DNA of 64,000 nucleotides from Planktothrix tepida PCC 9214 (GTDB lineage Bacteria; Cyanobacteriota; Cyanobacteriia; Cyanobacteriales; Microcoleaceae). The position numbers and the translations under genes are program-made. The notes beneath the pieces were generated by a model. The model had not been told where the DNA came from and ran no database searches. It saw only the letters and a list, made by a program, of their open reading frames with translations. The stretch is from contig NZ_LN889803.1 of assembly GCF_900009145.1 (NCBI RefSeq), positions 205,894 through 269,893 on the forward strand, read 5' to 3'. This document shows, in pieces, positions 17,548 to 26,597 of this stretch (the first letter of the stretch is position 1; each line of letters starts with the position of its first letter).

Positions 17548-18150
17548 TTATTTTTGTTCATCGGGGGGATAATCAGGATCACCGAGTCCACCCATGCGGT
17601 CAGGAGGCCAAAAACGAACGGTAGCTCGACCGATAATATTTTCACGGGGGACAAAACCCCAATAATGGCTATCGTAACTATTATTACGGTTATCACCGAG
17701 CACTAAATACTGGCCATCTGGGACTGTTCCTGGCCCCCAATTATATTGAGGTTTTTCCGCAATATATTTTTCCGGGAGAGGTTCACCATTAATAAACACT
17801 AACCCATTTTTTACCTCCACCGTTTCCCCGGGTAAACCGATAATTCTTTTGATAAACGCATCTTTATATTGTTTTTTGAGTTCATCTGTGGGGCTAAACA
17901 CCACCACATCACCCCGATGGGGTTCTCCCAACTTATAGCCAACTTTATCAATAATCAATCGATCATTAATTTCCAAAGTTGGTAACATTGACCCAGAGGG
18001 AATGTAGCGAGCTTCAGCAACAAAGGTGCGAATGCCTAACGCCAAAAAGATGCTCAAAGTAATGGTTTTGAGGATTTCTACCCAAGGGTTCTCTTGCTGT
18101 TGAGGGGAAGGTTTAACGGGATTTGGCTCTTGATTGGGCGGGCTACTCAT
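17548..18150 (-). CDS. lepB: Signal peptidase I
   Basis: A 200-residue type I signal peptidase. An N-terminal Pro/Gln-rich cytosolic tail is followed by one membrane anchor ([20 protein letters not shown]). The catalytic Ser54 lies in SGSMLPTL and the general-base Lys101 in [13 protein letters not shown]. Box E is [14 protein letters not shown]. It removes signal peptides from exported proteins at the thylakoid or plasma membrane. The ATG at 18150 is preferred over a TTG 21 bp upstream. It is divergent from the dihydroorotase gene (135 bp between starts). Confidence 0.93.
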   Translation of the reverse strand: MSSPPNQEPNPVKPSPQQQENPWVEILKTITLSIFLALGIRTFVAEARYIPSGSMLPTLEINDRLIIDKVGYKLGEPHRGDVVVFSPTDELKKQYKDAFIKRIIGLPGETVEVKNGLVFINGEPLPEKYIAEKPQYNWGPGTVPDGQYLVLGDNRNNSYDSHYWGFVPRENIIGRATVRFWPPDRMGGLGDPDYPPDEQK

Positions 18151-18284
18151 ACGCAACGGATCACTGGACAAGAAACTACATTCATCATATCAAATTTGTC
18201 TGCAATTGGGGAATGATAGTTCCTGATCATCAAAAGACAAATTTGAGGTTAAATCGTTTAATAGTAGATCGGATAAAGCAAATT

Positions 18285-19622
18285 ATGTCTAATTCTTATG
18301 GTGTCTTCATTCATCAAGCTCGGATTTTGTTACCGAATGGTGATTTTCTGCTCGGAGATGTCGCCCTTGTTGATGGCAAAATTGTTGAGATTGCTTCAGA
18401 GATTGATCATCATGCTTTGGGTCGAAATGATTGGGAAATGATTGATGCAGAAGGGTTAACTGTGTTACCGGGTGTGATTGATCCGCAGGTGCATTTCCGA
18501 GAACCAGGTTTAGAATATAAAGAAGATTTATTTACAGCGAGTTGTGCTTGTGCAAAAGGGGGAGTGACTTCATTTTTAGAAATGCCCAATACTCGCCCGT
18601 TAACAACAACACAAGCAAATTTAGATGATAAATTAAGACGAGCTTCTGAAAAATGTATTGTTAATTATGGCTTTTTTATTGGGGCGACAGCCGAAAATTT
18701 ACCCGATTTATTAGACGCTAATCCGACTCCGGGGATTAAAATATTTATGGGGTCAATGCACGGAGATTTATTGGTTTCTCAAGAAGAAATATTAGACCAG
18801 ATTTTTGCAAAAGGCGCTCGCTTAATTGCGGTTCATGCTGAAGATCAAGCTCGAATTAATCAACGTCGTCAAGAATTTGCCGGAATAACTGATCCAGCCA
18901 TTCATTCTACCATTCAAGATAATTTAGCTGCCTTACAAGCTACTCAACTCGCCTTAAAACTTTCTAAAAAATATCAACGGCGTTTACATATTCTGCATTT
19001 ATCAACGGGAGATGAAGCGGAGTTATTGCGTCAAGATAAACCGGAATGGGTAACGGCAGAAGTCACCCCACAGCATTTATTATTAAATATTAATGCTTAT
19101 GATCAAATAGGAACTTTAGCCCAAATGAATCCGCCATTGCGATCGCCTCAAGACAATGAAATATTATGGAAAGCATTATTAGATGGGGTGATTGATTTTA
19201 TCGCCACAGATCACGCTCCCCACACGTTAGAAGAAAAAGCAAAAGGCTATCCCAATACGCCATCAGGAATGCCCGGAGTTGAGACTTCTTTACCTTTAAT
19301 GTTAACACAAGCAATGGCTGGAAAATGCACGGTTCAACAAGTCTCTAATTGGATGTCTACGGCTGTAGCAAAAGCGTATAAAATACCGAATAAAGGCAAA
19401 ATAGAAGTGGGTTATGATGCGGATTTAGTATTAGTAGATTTAGAAAATTATCATCCGGTTTTGCGGGAAGAAGTAGTCAGTAAATGTGGTTGGAGTCCCT
19501 TTGAAGGGTGGGAGTTAACCGGATGGCCTGTTTATACTATTGTTGGGGGTCAAGTTGTTTATGCCCAAGGAAAATTAAATACAGAAGTTCGGGGTCAGGC
19601 GTTAAGATTTGATGCGTCTTAG
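18285..19622 (+). CDS. pyrC: Dihydroorotase
   Basis: A 445-residue class I dihydroorotase, which closes carbamoyl-aspartate to dihydroorotate in pyrimidine synthesis. Visible sites are PQVHFREPG (second His of HxH kept, first replaced by Gln, a variant also seen in other bacterial dihydroorotases), Lys in IKIFMGSMHG, His in VHAED, His in LHILHLSTG, and the catalytic Asp in ATDHAPHTLEEK. Unlike the relative at 14603-15955 it therefore keeps most ligands and should be active. The start at 18285 (MSNSYGVF) is chosen over a long upstream extension that overlaps lepB. Confidence 0.88.
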   Translation: MSNSYGVFIHQARILLPNGDFLLGDVALVDGKIVEIASEIDHHALGRNDWEMIDAEGLTVLPGVIDPQVHFREPGLEYKEDLFTASCACAKGGVTSFLEMPNTRPLTTTQANLDDKLRRASEKCIVNYGFFIGATAENLPDLLDANPTPGIKIFMGSMHGDLLVSQEEILDQIFAKGARLIAVHAEDQARINQRRQEFAGITDPAIHSTIQDNLAALQATQLALKLSKKYQRRLHILHLSTGDEAELLRQDKPEWVTAEVTPQHLLLNINAYDQIGTLAQMNPPLRSPQDNEILWKALLDGVIDFIATDHAPHTLEEKAKGYPNTPSGMPGVETSLPLMLTQAMAGKCTVQQVSNWMSTAVAKAYKIPNKGKIEVGYDADLVLVDLENYHPVLREEVVSKCGWSPFEGWELTGWPVYTIVGGQVVYAQGKLNTEVRGQALRFDAS

Positions 19623-19637
19623 GATGTACTGAATATC

Positions 19638-19988
19638 TTATAACCGCTTACTTAAATAGTAAACAACAAACTGGCAATACTCATTATATTGCCCTTTTTT
19701 ATTTCTATTTTGCCATTCATTAATTTTTTTTCGCAAGAATTCTTTAGACCATGTTTTTCCTGTAAACCTTAATTCTGGATATTGATCAACGGATTGAGGT
19801 TTGAAATGTTCAATTTCCATGTTCTCTTCGGAAATCCGTTTCATACAATAACAGCAAATATAACCTTGTTCTTCCAGTAATGCTTTTTTGAGGGGGTCTT
19901 TTGGTCGATAATCCTCATAGGTTGCATTTGCAGTTTGCCGATATTTCAACAAACAAGAAGGTTCTGTTCTTTTAATAATTCGCTTCAT
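19638..19988 (-). pseudogene. ptuB: PtuB-like HNH endonuclease, internally deleted
   Basis: A 116-residue remnant of the TIGR02646/PtuB HNH family. It keeps the N-terminal zinc and HNH half (CCYCMKRI...MEIEHFKPQS at residues 45-67) and a C-terminal tail (INEWQNRNKKGQYNEYCQFVVYYLSKRL). The central part that normally follows YPEL, with the second half of the HNH fold, is missing. This is probably an in-frame deletion. It overlaps the end of the PtuA-like ATPase pseudogene by 4 bp (ATGA). Septu systems pair an ATPase with such a nuclease. As both parts are damaged here, the locus is unlikely to work. Confidence 0.7.
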
Positions 19989-20934
19989 TCTTTTTGGTTA
20001 AAAAAATTGATTAGGGTGTAAGCTCTAACCAATTCTGGATCGTCTTCTCCCAATAAACTTGTTAATTTTTGTAACTTTATTTCTGCTTCTTTAATTTTGT
20101 TATTATCAATCAGTTGGAAGCATTCATCTAACTGTTGTTGAACTTCAAGGGGACGTTCTGTAACTCCCATCAGTTCATAAAGGATTGAATTACTATCTTT
20201 TCCAAAAGTATAAGGGGTCTCTTCAATAACTTCATAATTTTCTAAGATGAACACATTTTCTTTATGAACTCGGCTTAATACTTGAGGTGAGTGTGTAGTA
20301 ACGATAAATTGGCAATTGGGGAAGGTATTAGTTAATGCTGGAACAACAATTCTTTGCCATTGGGGATGTAGATGTAAGTCAACTTCATCAATTAAAACAA
20401 TCCCTTTTCCTTCTAATACTTTTGCAGGTTCCTCTACTGATGGATTAAGTATTGCTAATCGTCTGGCTAAATCTGTTACAACCATTCGATTAGTTTTATA
20501 ATAGACCAATGCTGGGAGACTTAAGGATGGATTTTGCTCTAAAGCTTCTAAAGTTTTTTTATATGGCTTAATAATTCTTCTGCTTCAACTTGTTTAATGG
20601 TTGAATTATCTTTACTTTTTCTAATTGACTATGAAATTTTTTGATGAGGTTCAATAATAACCCGAATTAAATTTTCAGATTCTTGAGCATTGATATAAAT
20701 ATCATCTTCTGTCAACCCTGTTTGATCACTTAATGTTGAGTTTTTTCGTCGTCTTTTTAACTGTGGTTGATTGATATAAATTGATAAAATTGATAAAAAA
20801 ATAGCGATCGCATCTAAAATAGAAGATTTCCCCGAACCATTCACACCAATAATAACAGCTAAGTTCCGGGGAAACTGAAGCTTTAATTCTTTAAATCCTC
20901 TAAAATTTTGGAGATGAAGTTCCTCAATATACAT
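19985..20934 (-). pseudogene. ptuA: PtuA-like (Septu) SMC/RecF-type ATPase, broken
   Basis: The N-terminal piece (20629-20934) has Walker A GVNGSGKS in LAVIIGVNGSGKSSILDA. The C-terminal piece (19985-20509) has the ABC Walker B IVLIDEVDLHLHPQW and the D/H-loop TTHSPQVL. Between them an in-frame TAG (20629-20631) and a one-base frameshift in a run of seven T/A (20554-20560) break the gene. Conceptual repair gives continuous helical sequence (VEAEELLSHIKK then TLEALEQNPSLSLPALVYY). The repaired protein is about 316 residues, shorter than typical PtuA. OLD-like and RecF-like ATPases are the alternatives. The adjacent HNH gene favours Septu. Confidence 0.75.
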
Positions 20935-21083
20935 ACATAAAGACTATCAAGGTTAACCTGAGTCTAATGATATCATATTAATCTGGATATGACCTGTCGA
21001 ATAGATTATTTCTATTCGGCTGACAATGTGTATTGATTTTATATTAACCTTTTTATACAAAGAATTAAAAACTAAATTTATCC

Positions 21084-21554
21084 TTAACCTCCAAATAAAT
21101 ACTGCAATTTAATATTAATATTAGTATTCTCTCCTGCCACGACAACAGCCGCATCATTAAATTTTGGTGGCCCTGTGAGAATAGCGGGATTTTTAGAGAA
21201 ACCAAATCCTTCGGTGGGAATTCCTAACCCATTACGGTTAGCTGTTTTGTCGTTATTCGCATCATGAAGAACCGCAATAGCATAACTACCCGGTTGTAAA
21301 TTATCAAAAGTCATGATGACAGGAACTTCTGTAATACGGGTACAACGTTTTTGAATCGCATCGTCTCCATTACTGGGAAAGCCTTTATTACTCGCAAATA
21401 AACTCGCACAAACTTGTCCATTTTTATTTTTTAATCCGTCAATGCTCAGAGTAATTTTGCTTTTAGTTTGAGCTTGAACCGTAACAGATGCCGAAACAAT
21501 ACTCAGAGAAACAAAAGCAGCGAGAAATACTAAGGGTTTTGCTGGGTGAATCAT
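21084..21554 (-). CDS. Secreted DUF2141 protein
   Basis: A 156-residue protein with an N-terminal signal peptide (PLVFLAAFVSLSIVSASVTVQA). A DUF2141 beta-sandwich follows, with marks GQVCASLFAS, FDNLQPGSYAIAVLHDANNDKTANRNGLGIPTEGFGFS. DUF2141 proteins are exported and have no established activity. I start at the ATG at 21554 (MIHPAK), which gives a normal signal peptide; an ATG at 21590 would add 12 polar residues. It is divergent from the small gene at 21615. Confidence 0.8.
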   Translation of the reverse strand: MIHPAKPLVFLAAFVSLSIVSASVTVQAQTKSKITLSIDGLKNKNGQVCASLFASNKGFPSNGDDAIQKRCTRITEVPVIMTFDNLQPGSYAIAVLHDANNDKTANRNGLGIPTEGFGFSKNPAILTGPPKFNDAAVVVAGENTNINIKLQYLFGG

Positions 21555-21614
21555 GGGGTTATTTTTGCAATCGGTTAGACTGGAATTCAAGACTAGAATT
21601 TCGGAGGTAAAAAA

Positions 21615-21788
21615 ATGGAAATTCCCAAGAAACGCAAAGATCGAGAAAAGTTACTCAGAAGTTGTAAAAAACCGAATGGCGAATGGAATATCAATCAGTT
21701 AAAAAAATTAGGGATTCCTTTTTCTTATAGACGGGGATGGGAGCAGGCATTTATTCAATATGGGGAAGATTGGGATCAGTATGTTTAA
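21615..21788 (+). CDS. Small basic hypothetical protein (57 aa)
   Basis: A short open frame with a GGAGG site six bases before its ATG. It encodes a 57-residue Lys/Arg-rich protein (MEIPKKRKDREKLLRSCKK...) ending in the acidic-aromatic YGEDWDQYV. The central QLKKLGIPFSYRRGWEQAF segment could be a helix-turn-helix-like or nucleic-acid-binding element, but that is only an impression. It lies between divergent DUF2141 and convergent tsaE, with no overlap. The strong ribosome-binding site is the main support. Confidence 0.55.
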   Translation: MEIPKKRKDREKLLRSCKKPNGEWNINQLKKLGIPFSYRRGWEQAFIQYGEDWDQYV

Positions 21789-21858
21789 ATTATCCTACAA
21801 TTGGATGAGTTTGTAAAGTGATTTGAGGATTGCATTTAGTTTCAGTCAAGCTTGAACA

Positions 21859-22320
21859 TTAACAATCATTCCCATTGAGGTTAAAATCTCCCTGACCCAT
21901 CTTAAAAATGGTGATGATTCGCTCACCTGTTTCTGTATAGGTTAATTCAATTTGCAGATAACTTTCGGGTTTATAAGGTAAACGGTCGGCCCATTCAATG
22001 GCAACAATTCCTGGTTCTACTTCGATTCCTTCCCAATATTGGTCTAAATTCAAGTCTTCAATTTCCCAGCCTTCTAGCCGATATAAATCTAAATGATATA
22101 AGGGAATTCTGCCGTTTAGATATTCATTAATCAAGGTAAATGTAGGGCTTTCAATCGATTCGGGAATGCCTAACCCTGCTCCTAATCCTTGGACAAAAGT
22201 TGTCTTTCCGGCTCCTAAATTTCCTTCTAATAATAGAATACTATTGGCAGGGAGCGATCGCCCTAATTTTTTTCCGAATTCACGGGTGGCTTCAGCGTTG
22301 GGAAGATGAAATTGAGTCAT
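21859..22320 (-). CDS. tsaE: tRNA threonylcarbamoyladenosine biosynthesis ATPase TsaE
   Basis: A 153-residue P-loop ATPase of normal TsaE length. Walker A is GNLGAGKTT (about residues 33-41), followed by the family motifs SPTFTLINEY, HLDLYRLE and IEWADRLP. TsaE works with TsaB and TsaD to place the t6A modification on ANN-decoding tRNAs. Its ATG is followed upstream by CAGTTAT repeats (22321-22390) that also contain a GGGGCGAG-type segment. Confidence 0.93.
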   Translation of the reverse strand: MTQFHLPNAEATREFGKKLGRSLPANSILLLEGNLGAGKTTFVQGLGAGLGIPESIESPTFTLINEYLNGRIPLYHLDLYRLEGWEIEDLNLDQYWEGIEVEPGIVAIEWADRLPYKPESYLQIELTYTETGERIITIFKMGQGDFNLNGNDC

Positions 22321-22406
22321 ATTCAGTTATCAGTTATCAAGTATCAGTTATCAGTTGGGGCGAGGTTTTCTCGCCCATCGTCAGTTATTAATTATCTAGG
22401 ATAAAG

Positions 22407-23783
22407 TTAGTTTTTGTTATACCAGCGTAATAGAATTTGAGCTAAACGATAGGGATTATGGCGTAAATATCCTGTCTTTTCGTTAACATCCATAATATTA
22501 CTCATCACAATTCTTCGGCCTAATTGTTTAACGTTATCTCGATCTAATACAACCGGGTGAGAATCTTCTTGAGCATAACGAATTAAAGCTTGGGCTGGGG
22601 GAACTGTCCCTTGAAGTAACACCGCATCAAAGAGTTGATAACCGCAAGCTTTATCAATGGCTTTAATATGATCCGAAACACTGTAACCGTCCGTTTCTCC
22701 CGGCTGAGTCATAATATTACAAACATAAATCCGGGGAACATTTCGAGAAGCTACTGCTTCGGCAATTTCAGGTACTAATAAATTGGGAATGACACTGGTA
22801 TATAAACTCCCAGGGCCGATAATAATAAAATCTGCCTCTAAAATCGCTTGTACGGCTTTGGGAAGGGCAGGAGGATTCGGGGGAATACAACCAATTGTCA
22901 CAATTTTTCCCTTCGCTTCGGTAATACTAGATTCCCCATGAATGCGCCGACCATCGGCTAATTTTGCCCATAAATGAACGTCTGTTAACGTGGCGGGTAA
23001 AACTTGACCTCGAATGGCTAAAACTTTAGAACTGGCTGCAATTGCTTGTTCTAAATCTCCTTCAATTTCTGACATTGCAGTTAAGAATAAATTCCCAAAA
23101 CTATGTCCGGTTAATCCATCTCCTGCGGTAAACCGATATTGAAATAATTCCGTTAATAATCGTTCTTCATCGGCTAATGCTGCTAAACAATTGCGAATAT
23201 CTCCCGGTGGTAAAACCCCCATTTCTCGACGTAATCGACCAGAAGAACCTCCATCATCTGCAACCGTAACAATGGCGCTAATATTAGCGCTATATTCTTT
23301 CAATCCTCGCAATAAAGTCGATAACCCAGTTCCACCGCCAATGGCTACAATTTTTGGCCCCCGTAATAAACGGCGATGACTTAATAACCGATCAATTAAT
23401 TGTTCATCTCCGGCTGGATGAAACGCTTCACTAATAGAATTTAAACTCCGGGTTTGACTCCACAGAATCAAAAGAATTCCCAAAGCAATCATCAATGGCC
23501 CTGAAATATAATTCGGAATAACAGTGGTAATCCATCCTAAGAAATTTTTCAGCAATTGTAGGATGTAATAAATCGGGGTCATTCCCGTCCAAATCGCTAA
23601 CCCCAAACTGGTCACTAACACCCCGGTAGCGCTAATCGCCATCCAGCGTTTTACAAATAGTCCGGGTGCTAACCATTTAAACCATTGATTGACCATCCGA
23701 GGAGAACGCGAGTTGGAAAAACCCAGATAGAGTCTGAATTTCATCATCCTGCGAAGGGTGTGTTTGAATGAACCAGTTGGCAT
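22407..23783 (-). CDS. YvcK/CofD-family protein with N-terminal membrane segments
   Basis: A 458-residue protein. Two hydrophobic segments near residues 48-70 and 88-110 ([33 protein letters not shown]) form an N-terminal membrane hairpin that is typical of cyanobacterial members. The CofD-like Rossmann core starts at [18 protein letters not shown], with [14 protein letters not shown] and [12 protein letters not shown], and later [15 protein letters not shown]. YvcK binds UDP-sugars and influences gluconeogenic growth and cell-envelope synthesis in other bacteria. It follows tsaE upstream on the same strand with an 86-bp gap holding repeats. Confidence 0.88.
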   Translation of the reverse strand: MPTGSFKHTLRRMMKFRLYLGFSNSRSPRMVNQWFKWLAPGLFVKRWMAISATGVLVTSLGLAIWTGMTPIYYILQLLKNFLGWITTVIPNYISGPLMIALGILLILWSQTRSLNSISEAFHPAGDEQLIDRLLSHRRLLRGPKIVAIGGGTGLSTLLRGLKEYSANISAIVTVADDGGSSGRLRREMGVLPPGDIRNCLAALADEERLLTELFQYRFTAGDGLTGHSFGNLFLTAMSEIEGDLEQAIAASSKVLAIRGQVLPATLTDVHLWAKLADGRRIHGESSITEAKGKIVTIGCIPPNPPALPKAVQAILEADFIIIGPGSLYTSVIPNLLVPEIAEAVASRNVPRIYVCNIMTQPGETDGYSVSDHIKAIDKACGYQLFDAVLLQGTVPPAQALIRYAQEDSHPVVLDRDNVKQLGRRIVMSNIMDVNEKTGYLRHNPYRLAQILLRWYNKN

Positions 23784-24010
23784 AAGTATATATCTCAGAT
23801 GGATAAGCAGGGTTTGACGACCAATTTACAATACAGTATGGGAGGCTGGCCGTAAAATAACGACTAGAGTTGAACTTAACAAGGCTATTTTTCTATCTTA
23901 TTCTGAGGATTCCCCCAAAAAAAAATCAAGGGGATGAGGGTTATCCTTATTTCGCTCAGAACAAGGGCATAGGGTCAAAGGTACAATGATGAGAAGGGTT
24001 TAGCGAGATC

Positions 24011-24883
24011 ATGAAAGACAGCACAACCGGAAAAAGTCATCGAATTGAAGTTGAACCCAGGGATTTGAAAGATAACTTGGTCTTATCTAAACGATCAGAA
24101 TCCTTAGAACCTTTAATTGAGTTAAAAGGAGTCAGTAAGGCTTTTGGTTCCCAAGTGATTTTAGAGCAGGTTGATTTAACGATTTATCGGGGAGAAGCTT
24201 TAGGAATTATTGGCCCTTCAGGAACAGGAAAATCAACGATTTTGCGAATTATTGCTGGACTTTTACCTCCTGATAGGGGGGAGGTTTATGTATTAGGAAA
24301 AAAACGGCAAGGATGGGTAGATGATATTACTGATCCGATTGGCATTGCCATGGTATTTCAACAGGCGGCACTATTTGATTCTTTAACGGTTACGGAAAAT
24401 ATCGGTTTTTTATTGTATCAACATACAAAATTACCTCCTCGAAAAATTAGAGAATTAGTCAATGAAAAGTTAGAAATGGTAGGATTACCCAATATTGGCG
24501 ATCGCTATCCTGCAGAACTGTCTGGAGGAATGCGAAAACGGGTGAGTTTTGCCCGTGCAATTATGCCAAATCCCGAAAATCCCAGGGAGACTCCAGAGGT
24601 TATTTTATATGACGAACCTACCGCCGGTTTAGATCCGATTGCATCAACCGTTATTGAAGATTTAATTCGAGATTTACAACAGAGTGGAAAAGGATGCAGT
24701 ACCTACGGAATTGTGACCCATCAAGATAGTACCATTCGACGCACGGCTGATCGGATTGTGTTTTTGTATCAAGGATTAATTCAATGGCAAGGCACGATTG
24801 AGGAAGCTTACACAACCGATAGTGCGATTGTACAACAATTTTTTAGTGGGAGTATTGAAGGGCCGATTAAAGTTGCTCAATAG
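24011..24883 (+). CDS. ABC transporter ATPase, MlaF-like
   Basis: A 290-residue ABC ATPase with a 35-residue polar N-terminal extension. Walker A is GPSGTGKST, the signature is LSGGMRKRVSFARAI, Walker B is VILYDEPTAGLDP and the H-loop is IVTHQDS. The signature GGMRKR is that of the MlaF/Ttg2A/TGD3 group, which drives phospholipid transport together with MlaE-like permeases and MCE proteins. Neither partner is adjacent. It could begin at the internal Met before the SKAF region, but the ATG at 24011 gives a complete protein. It is followed by a strong hairpin. Confidence 0.88.
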   Translation: MKDSTTGKSHRIEVEPRDLKDNLVLSKRSESLEPLIELKGVSKAFGSQVILEQVDLTIYRGEALGIIGPSGTGKSTILRIIAGLLPPDRGEVYVLGKKRQGWVDDITDPIGIAMVFQQAALFDSLTVTENIGFLLYQHTKLPPRKIRELVNEKLEMVGLPNIGDRYPAELSGGMRKRVSFARAIMPNPENPRETPEVILYDEPTAGLDPIASTVIEDLIRDLQQSGKGCSTYGIVTHQDSTIRRTADRIVFLYQGLIQWQGTIEEAYTTDSAIVQQFFSGSIEGPIKVAQ

Positions 24884-24935
24884 GATTAAGACCCTATGAA
24901 TTTCAACTTGAATAATATTTTAACTAATCAGGTGC

Positions 24936-25002
24936 ATTAGGTGGTTCTACTTGTTAGGAATTTCCCTAACAAAGCTTACTCGCCTAACACACCTAATTTT
25001 TT
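24936..25002 (+). terminator. Probable rho-independent terminator after the ABC ATPase gene
   Basis: Outer arms ATTAGGTG (24936-24943) and CACCTAAT (24990-24997), with an inner GTTAGG/CCCTAAC stem, are followed by TTTTTT. The position between the plus-strand ABC gene and the end of the minus-strand PEP-CTERM gene fits termination, mainly of the ABC gene. Confidence 0.6.
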
Positions 25003-25076
25003 ATATTCCTAAGTTTGTGAGACTACACTATCCTGAATAAAAAATGAAATTATACTGGAGGTTAATACCCATGAAA

Positions 25077-25697
25077 CTAGGATTTACGTTTCTTTAAAAG
25101 GGGGCTTCCTAGTCCAATTAAAGCCAATAAACCTAATGTTGTGGCTGGCTCGGGTACAGAAGTCGGTTGAACTTCCAAAGTCATTTTTGCGAAAGAGACA
25201 ATCGCATCATCGTCATAACCAGCTTGTAAGCTTCCTTGGCTATCATTAAACGCTGTTAAAATCGTTCCAGCACTGAAAAAATTCAACAAATCAATTTGAA
25301 ATGATTGCTTATTAGGGGACTTAACTGGGCCCAAGGGTGAAAAATCATTAAACGCGACAGAACCAATTCCCGAAATTGAGAATTTATCCGTTTCATATAA
25401 ACTAAATGGTGTTAAATCCAAATCCACCAAGGCTTTAGTCACGGTACCCTTAATAGCAGAGACACCAAAATCAAAGTTCCAATTTGTAAACTCATCAGTT
25501 CCATTCCCCAACACTGAATTGTAGGGGTTTGGTGTAATGGTAAAACCTCCGTTTTGCAAAGAAGTTGTATTTTTAACTTCTGGCTTTGAACTTCCTACCA
25601 CCTCATCCGAAATCAGGGTCGCGGCTAAAGCTTGACTCGGTATTAATACAAATAAAAAGAATACAGTTGTTAAGGAAAGCTTGTTCAGGTTATTCAT
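25077..25697 (-). CDS. PEP-CTERM sorted secreted protein
   Basis: A 206-residue protein. An N-terminal signal peptide (LTTVFFLFVLIPSQALA) is followed by a beta-rich middle. The C-terminal sorting signal starts at VPEPATTLGLLALIGLG and ends in a basic tail (KKRKS). PEP-CTERM proteins are processed by an exosortase and often go to the cell surface or matrix. No exosortase is in this window. The middle region (DKFSISGIGSVAFNDFSP) has no domain I can name. Confidence 0.85.
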   Translation of the reverse strand: MNNLNKLSLTTVFFLFVLIPSQALAATLISDEVVGSSKPEVKNTTSLQNGGFTITPNPYNSVLGNGTDEFTNWNFDFGVSAIKGTVTKALVDLDLTPFSLYETDKFSISGIGSVAFNDFSPLGPVKSPNKQSFQIDLLNFFSAGTILTAFNDSQGSLQAGYDDDAIVSFAKMTLEVQPTSVPEPATTLGLLALIGLGSPLLKKRKS

Positions 25698-26597
25698 GGG
25701 TATAGCCTACTAAAGGGTAAAAATAAATCTCCCATTAGATCAGTATTTAGGTTTAATCTAATGTGAGTTTTTGGGTTGCCTGAACACCATCCTAAATTTA
25801 AATTATGAGTCGGTGTTAATAAGTTTGAGGGTTTTACTAAATCTTTAATTTAGGCGGGCTTCCATAAAATATTAAATTAACTTATAATTAAAATTCTATT
25901 TTAGCTCAAATTCTTTGTGATCTGTCAATTGAAGCACTTCTAAAGCTAAAAGTATTTTCCATTTAGCTTAAAAAATGTAGGATTCTATCTCTAAAAAGAG
26001 TGATTTTTTAAAAAAATTTAATTTAATAATTTGTTGCTGAATTCGATTAGATTTGATGATTTATAAGTGAAATTTATATAGTAGAAACACGGATTAAATA
26101 AAGTCATTTTTACAAAACTATGCCTTTAGGTCAATAAATTCTCAGTTGTATGCTACAGTCTGGCTATACTTATTGTTGAGCTTAAAGTGATAGATGGAGT
26201 CTAAATTTATAGATTGATTTTAAAAGGGTTGAAGGGTTTGTGTACTGGACTTACGCACCCTACGGGGTTTTATTTAATATATGGGGTAAATCAATTCCGA
26301 CTTGATTATTGAAAATTTCCATATATCTTAAATCTTGTTTATCAAACTCAATAAATCATTGAAGTATTATATAAAAAATAAATTGGCTTTGTTAAAAGTC
26401 GTAGATTAATTTTATTCAACAGAATCTAATAGAGCAGGAATAGGAAAAGGCTTGACAGTCTAGGTTTGCTGAATCAGTCTTTGCCCTAACCTCCTTAGCC
26501 GTTGGTATATTAAGTAAAAGTAAAGAAACTTACAAACTCAACTCAATTAAGCTTGAATAAAAACTTAGATGTCTTTCCCTTTTTTCACTTAAGCAAT
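25698..26597. other. 900-bp AT-rich intergenic region before the CRISPR-Cas island
   Basis: Contains no convincing gene on either strand. The only identifiable content is a decayed copy of the 3' end of a GAF-protein gene at about 26248-26360. The sequence is AT-rich with T/A runs. The promoter of the cas operon should be in its right part, but no clear -10/-35 pair stands out. Confidence 0.6.
26248..26360 (-). pseudogene. Remnant of the C-terminal end of a GAF-domain gene
   Basis: On the minus strand this segment encodes FDKQDLRYMEIFNNQVG followed by IDLPHILNK, almost the same as the last residues of the 1157-residue GAF protein at 36686-40159. Beyond that the similarity fades and a stop codon appears. 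The shared DNA also includes the TTACGCACCCTACGGG block past the gene end. The two copies bracket the CRISPR-Cas island as direct repeats of roughly 110 bp. Confidence 0.75.

Noticed and set aside
25071-25096. ATG with GGAGG upstream on the plus strand (MKLGFTFL)
   Set aside because: Only eight codons before a stop, inside the end of the PEP-CTERM gene; probably a chance match.
26452-26457. TTGACA as a -35 box for the cas operon
   Set aside because: No -10 element lies at 16 to 18 bp; the nearest TATATT is about 50 bp away, so I did not call a promoter.
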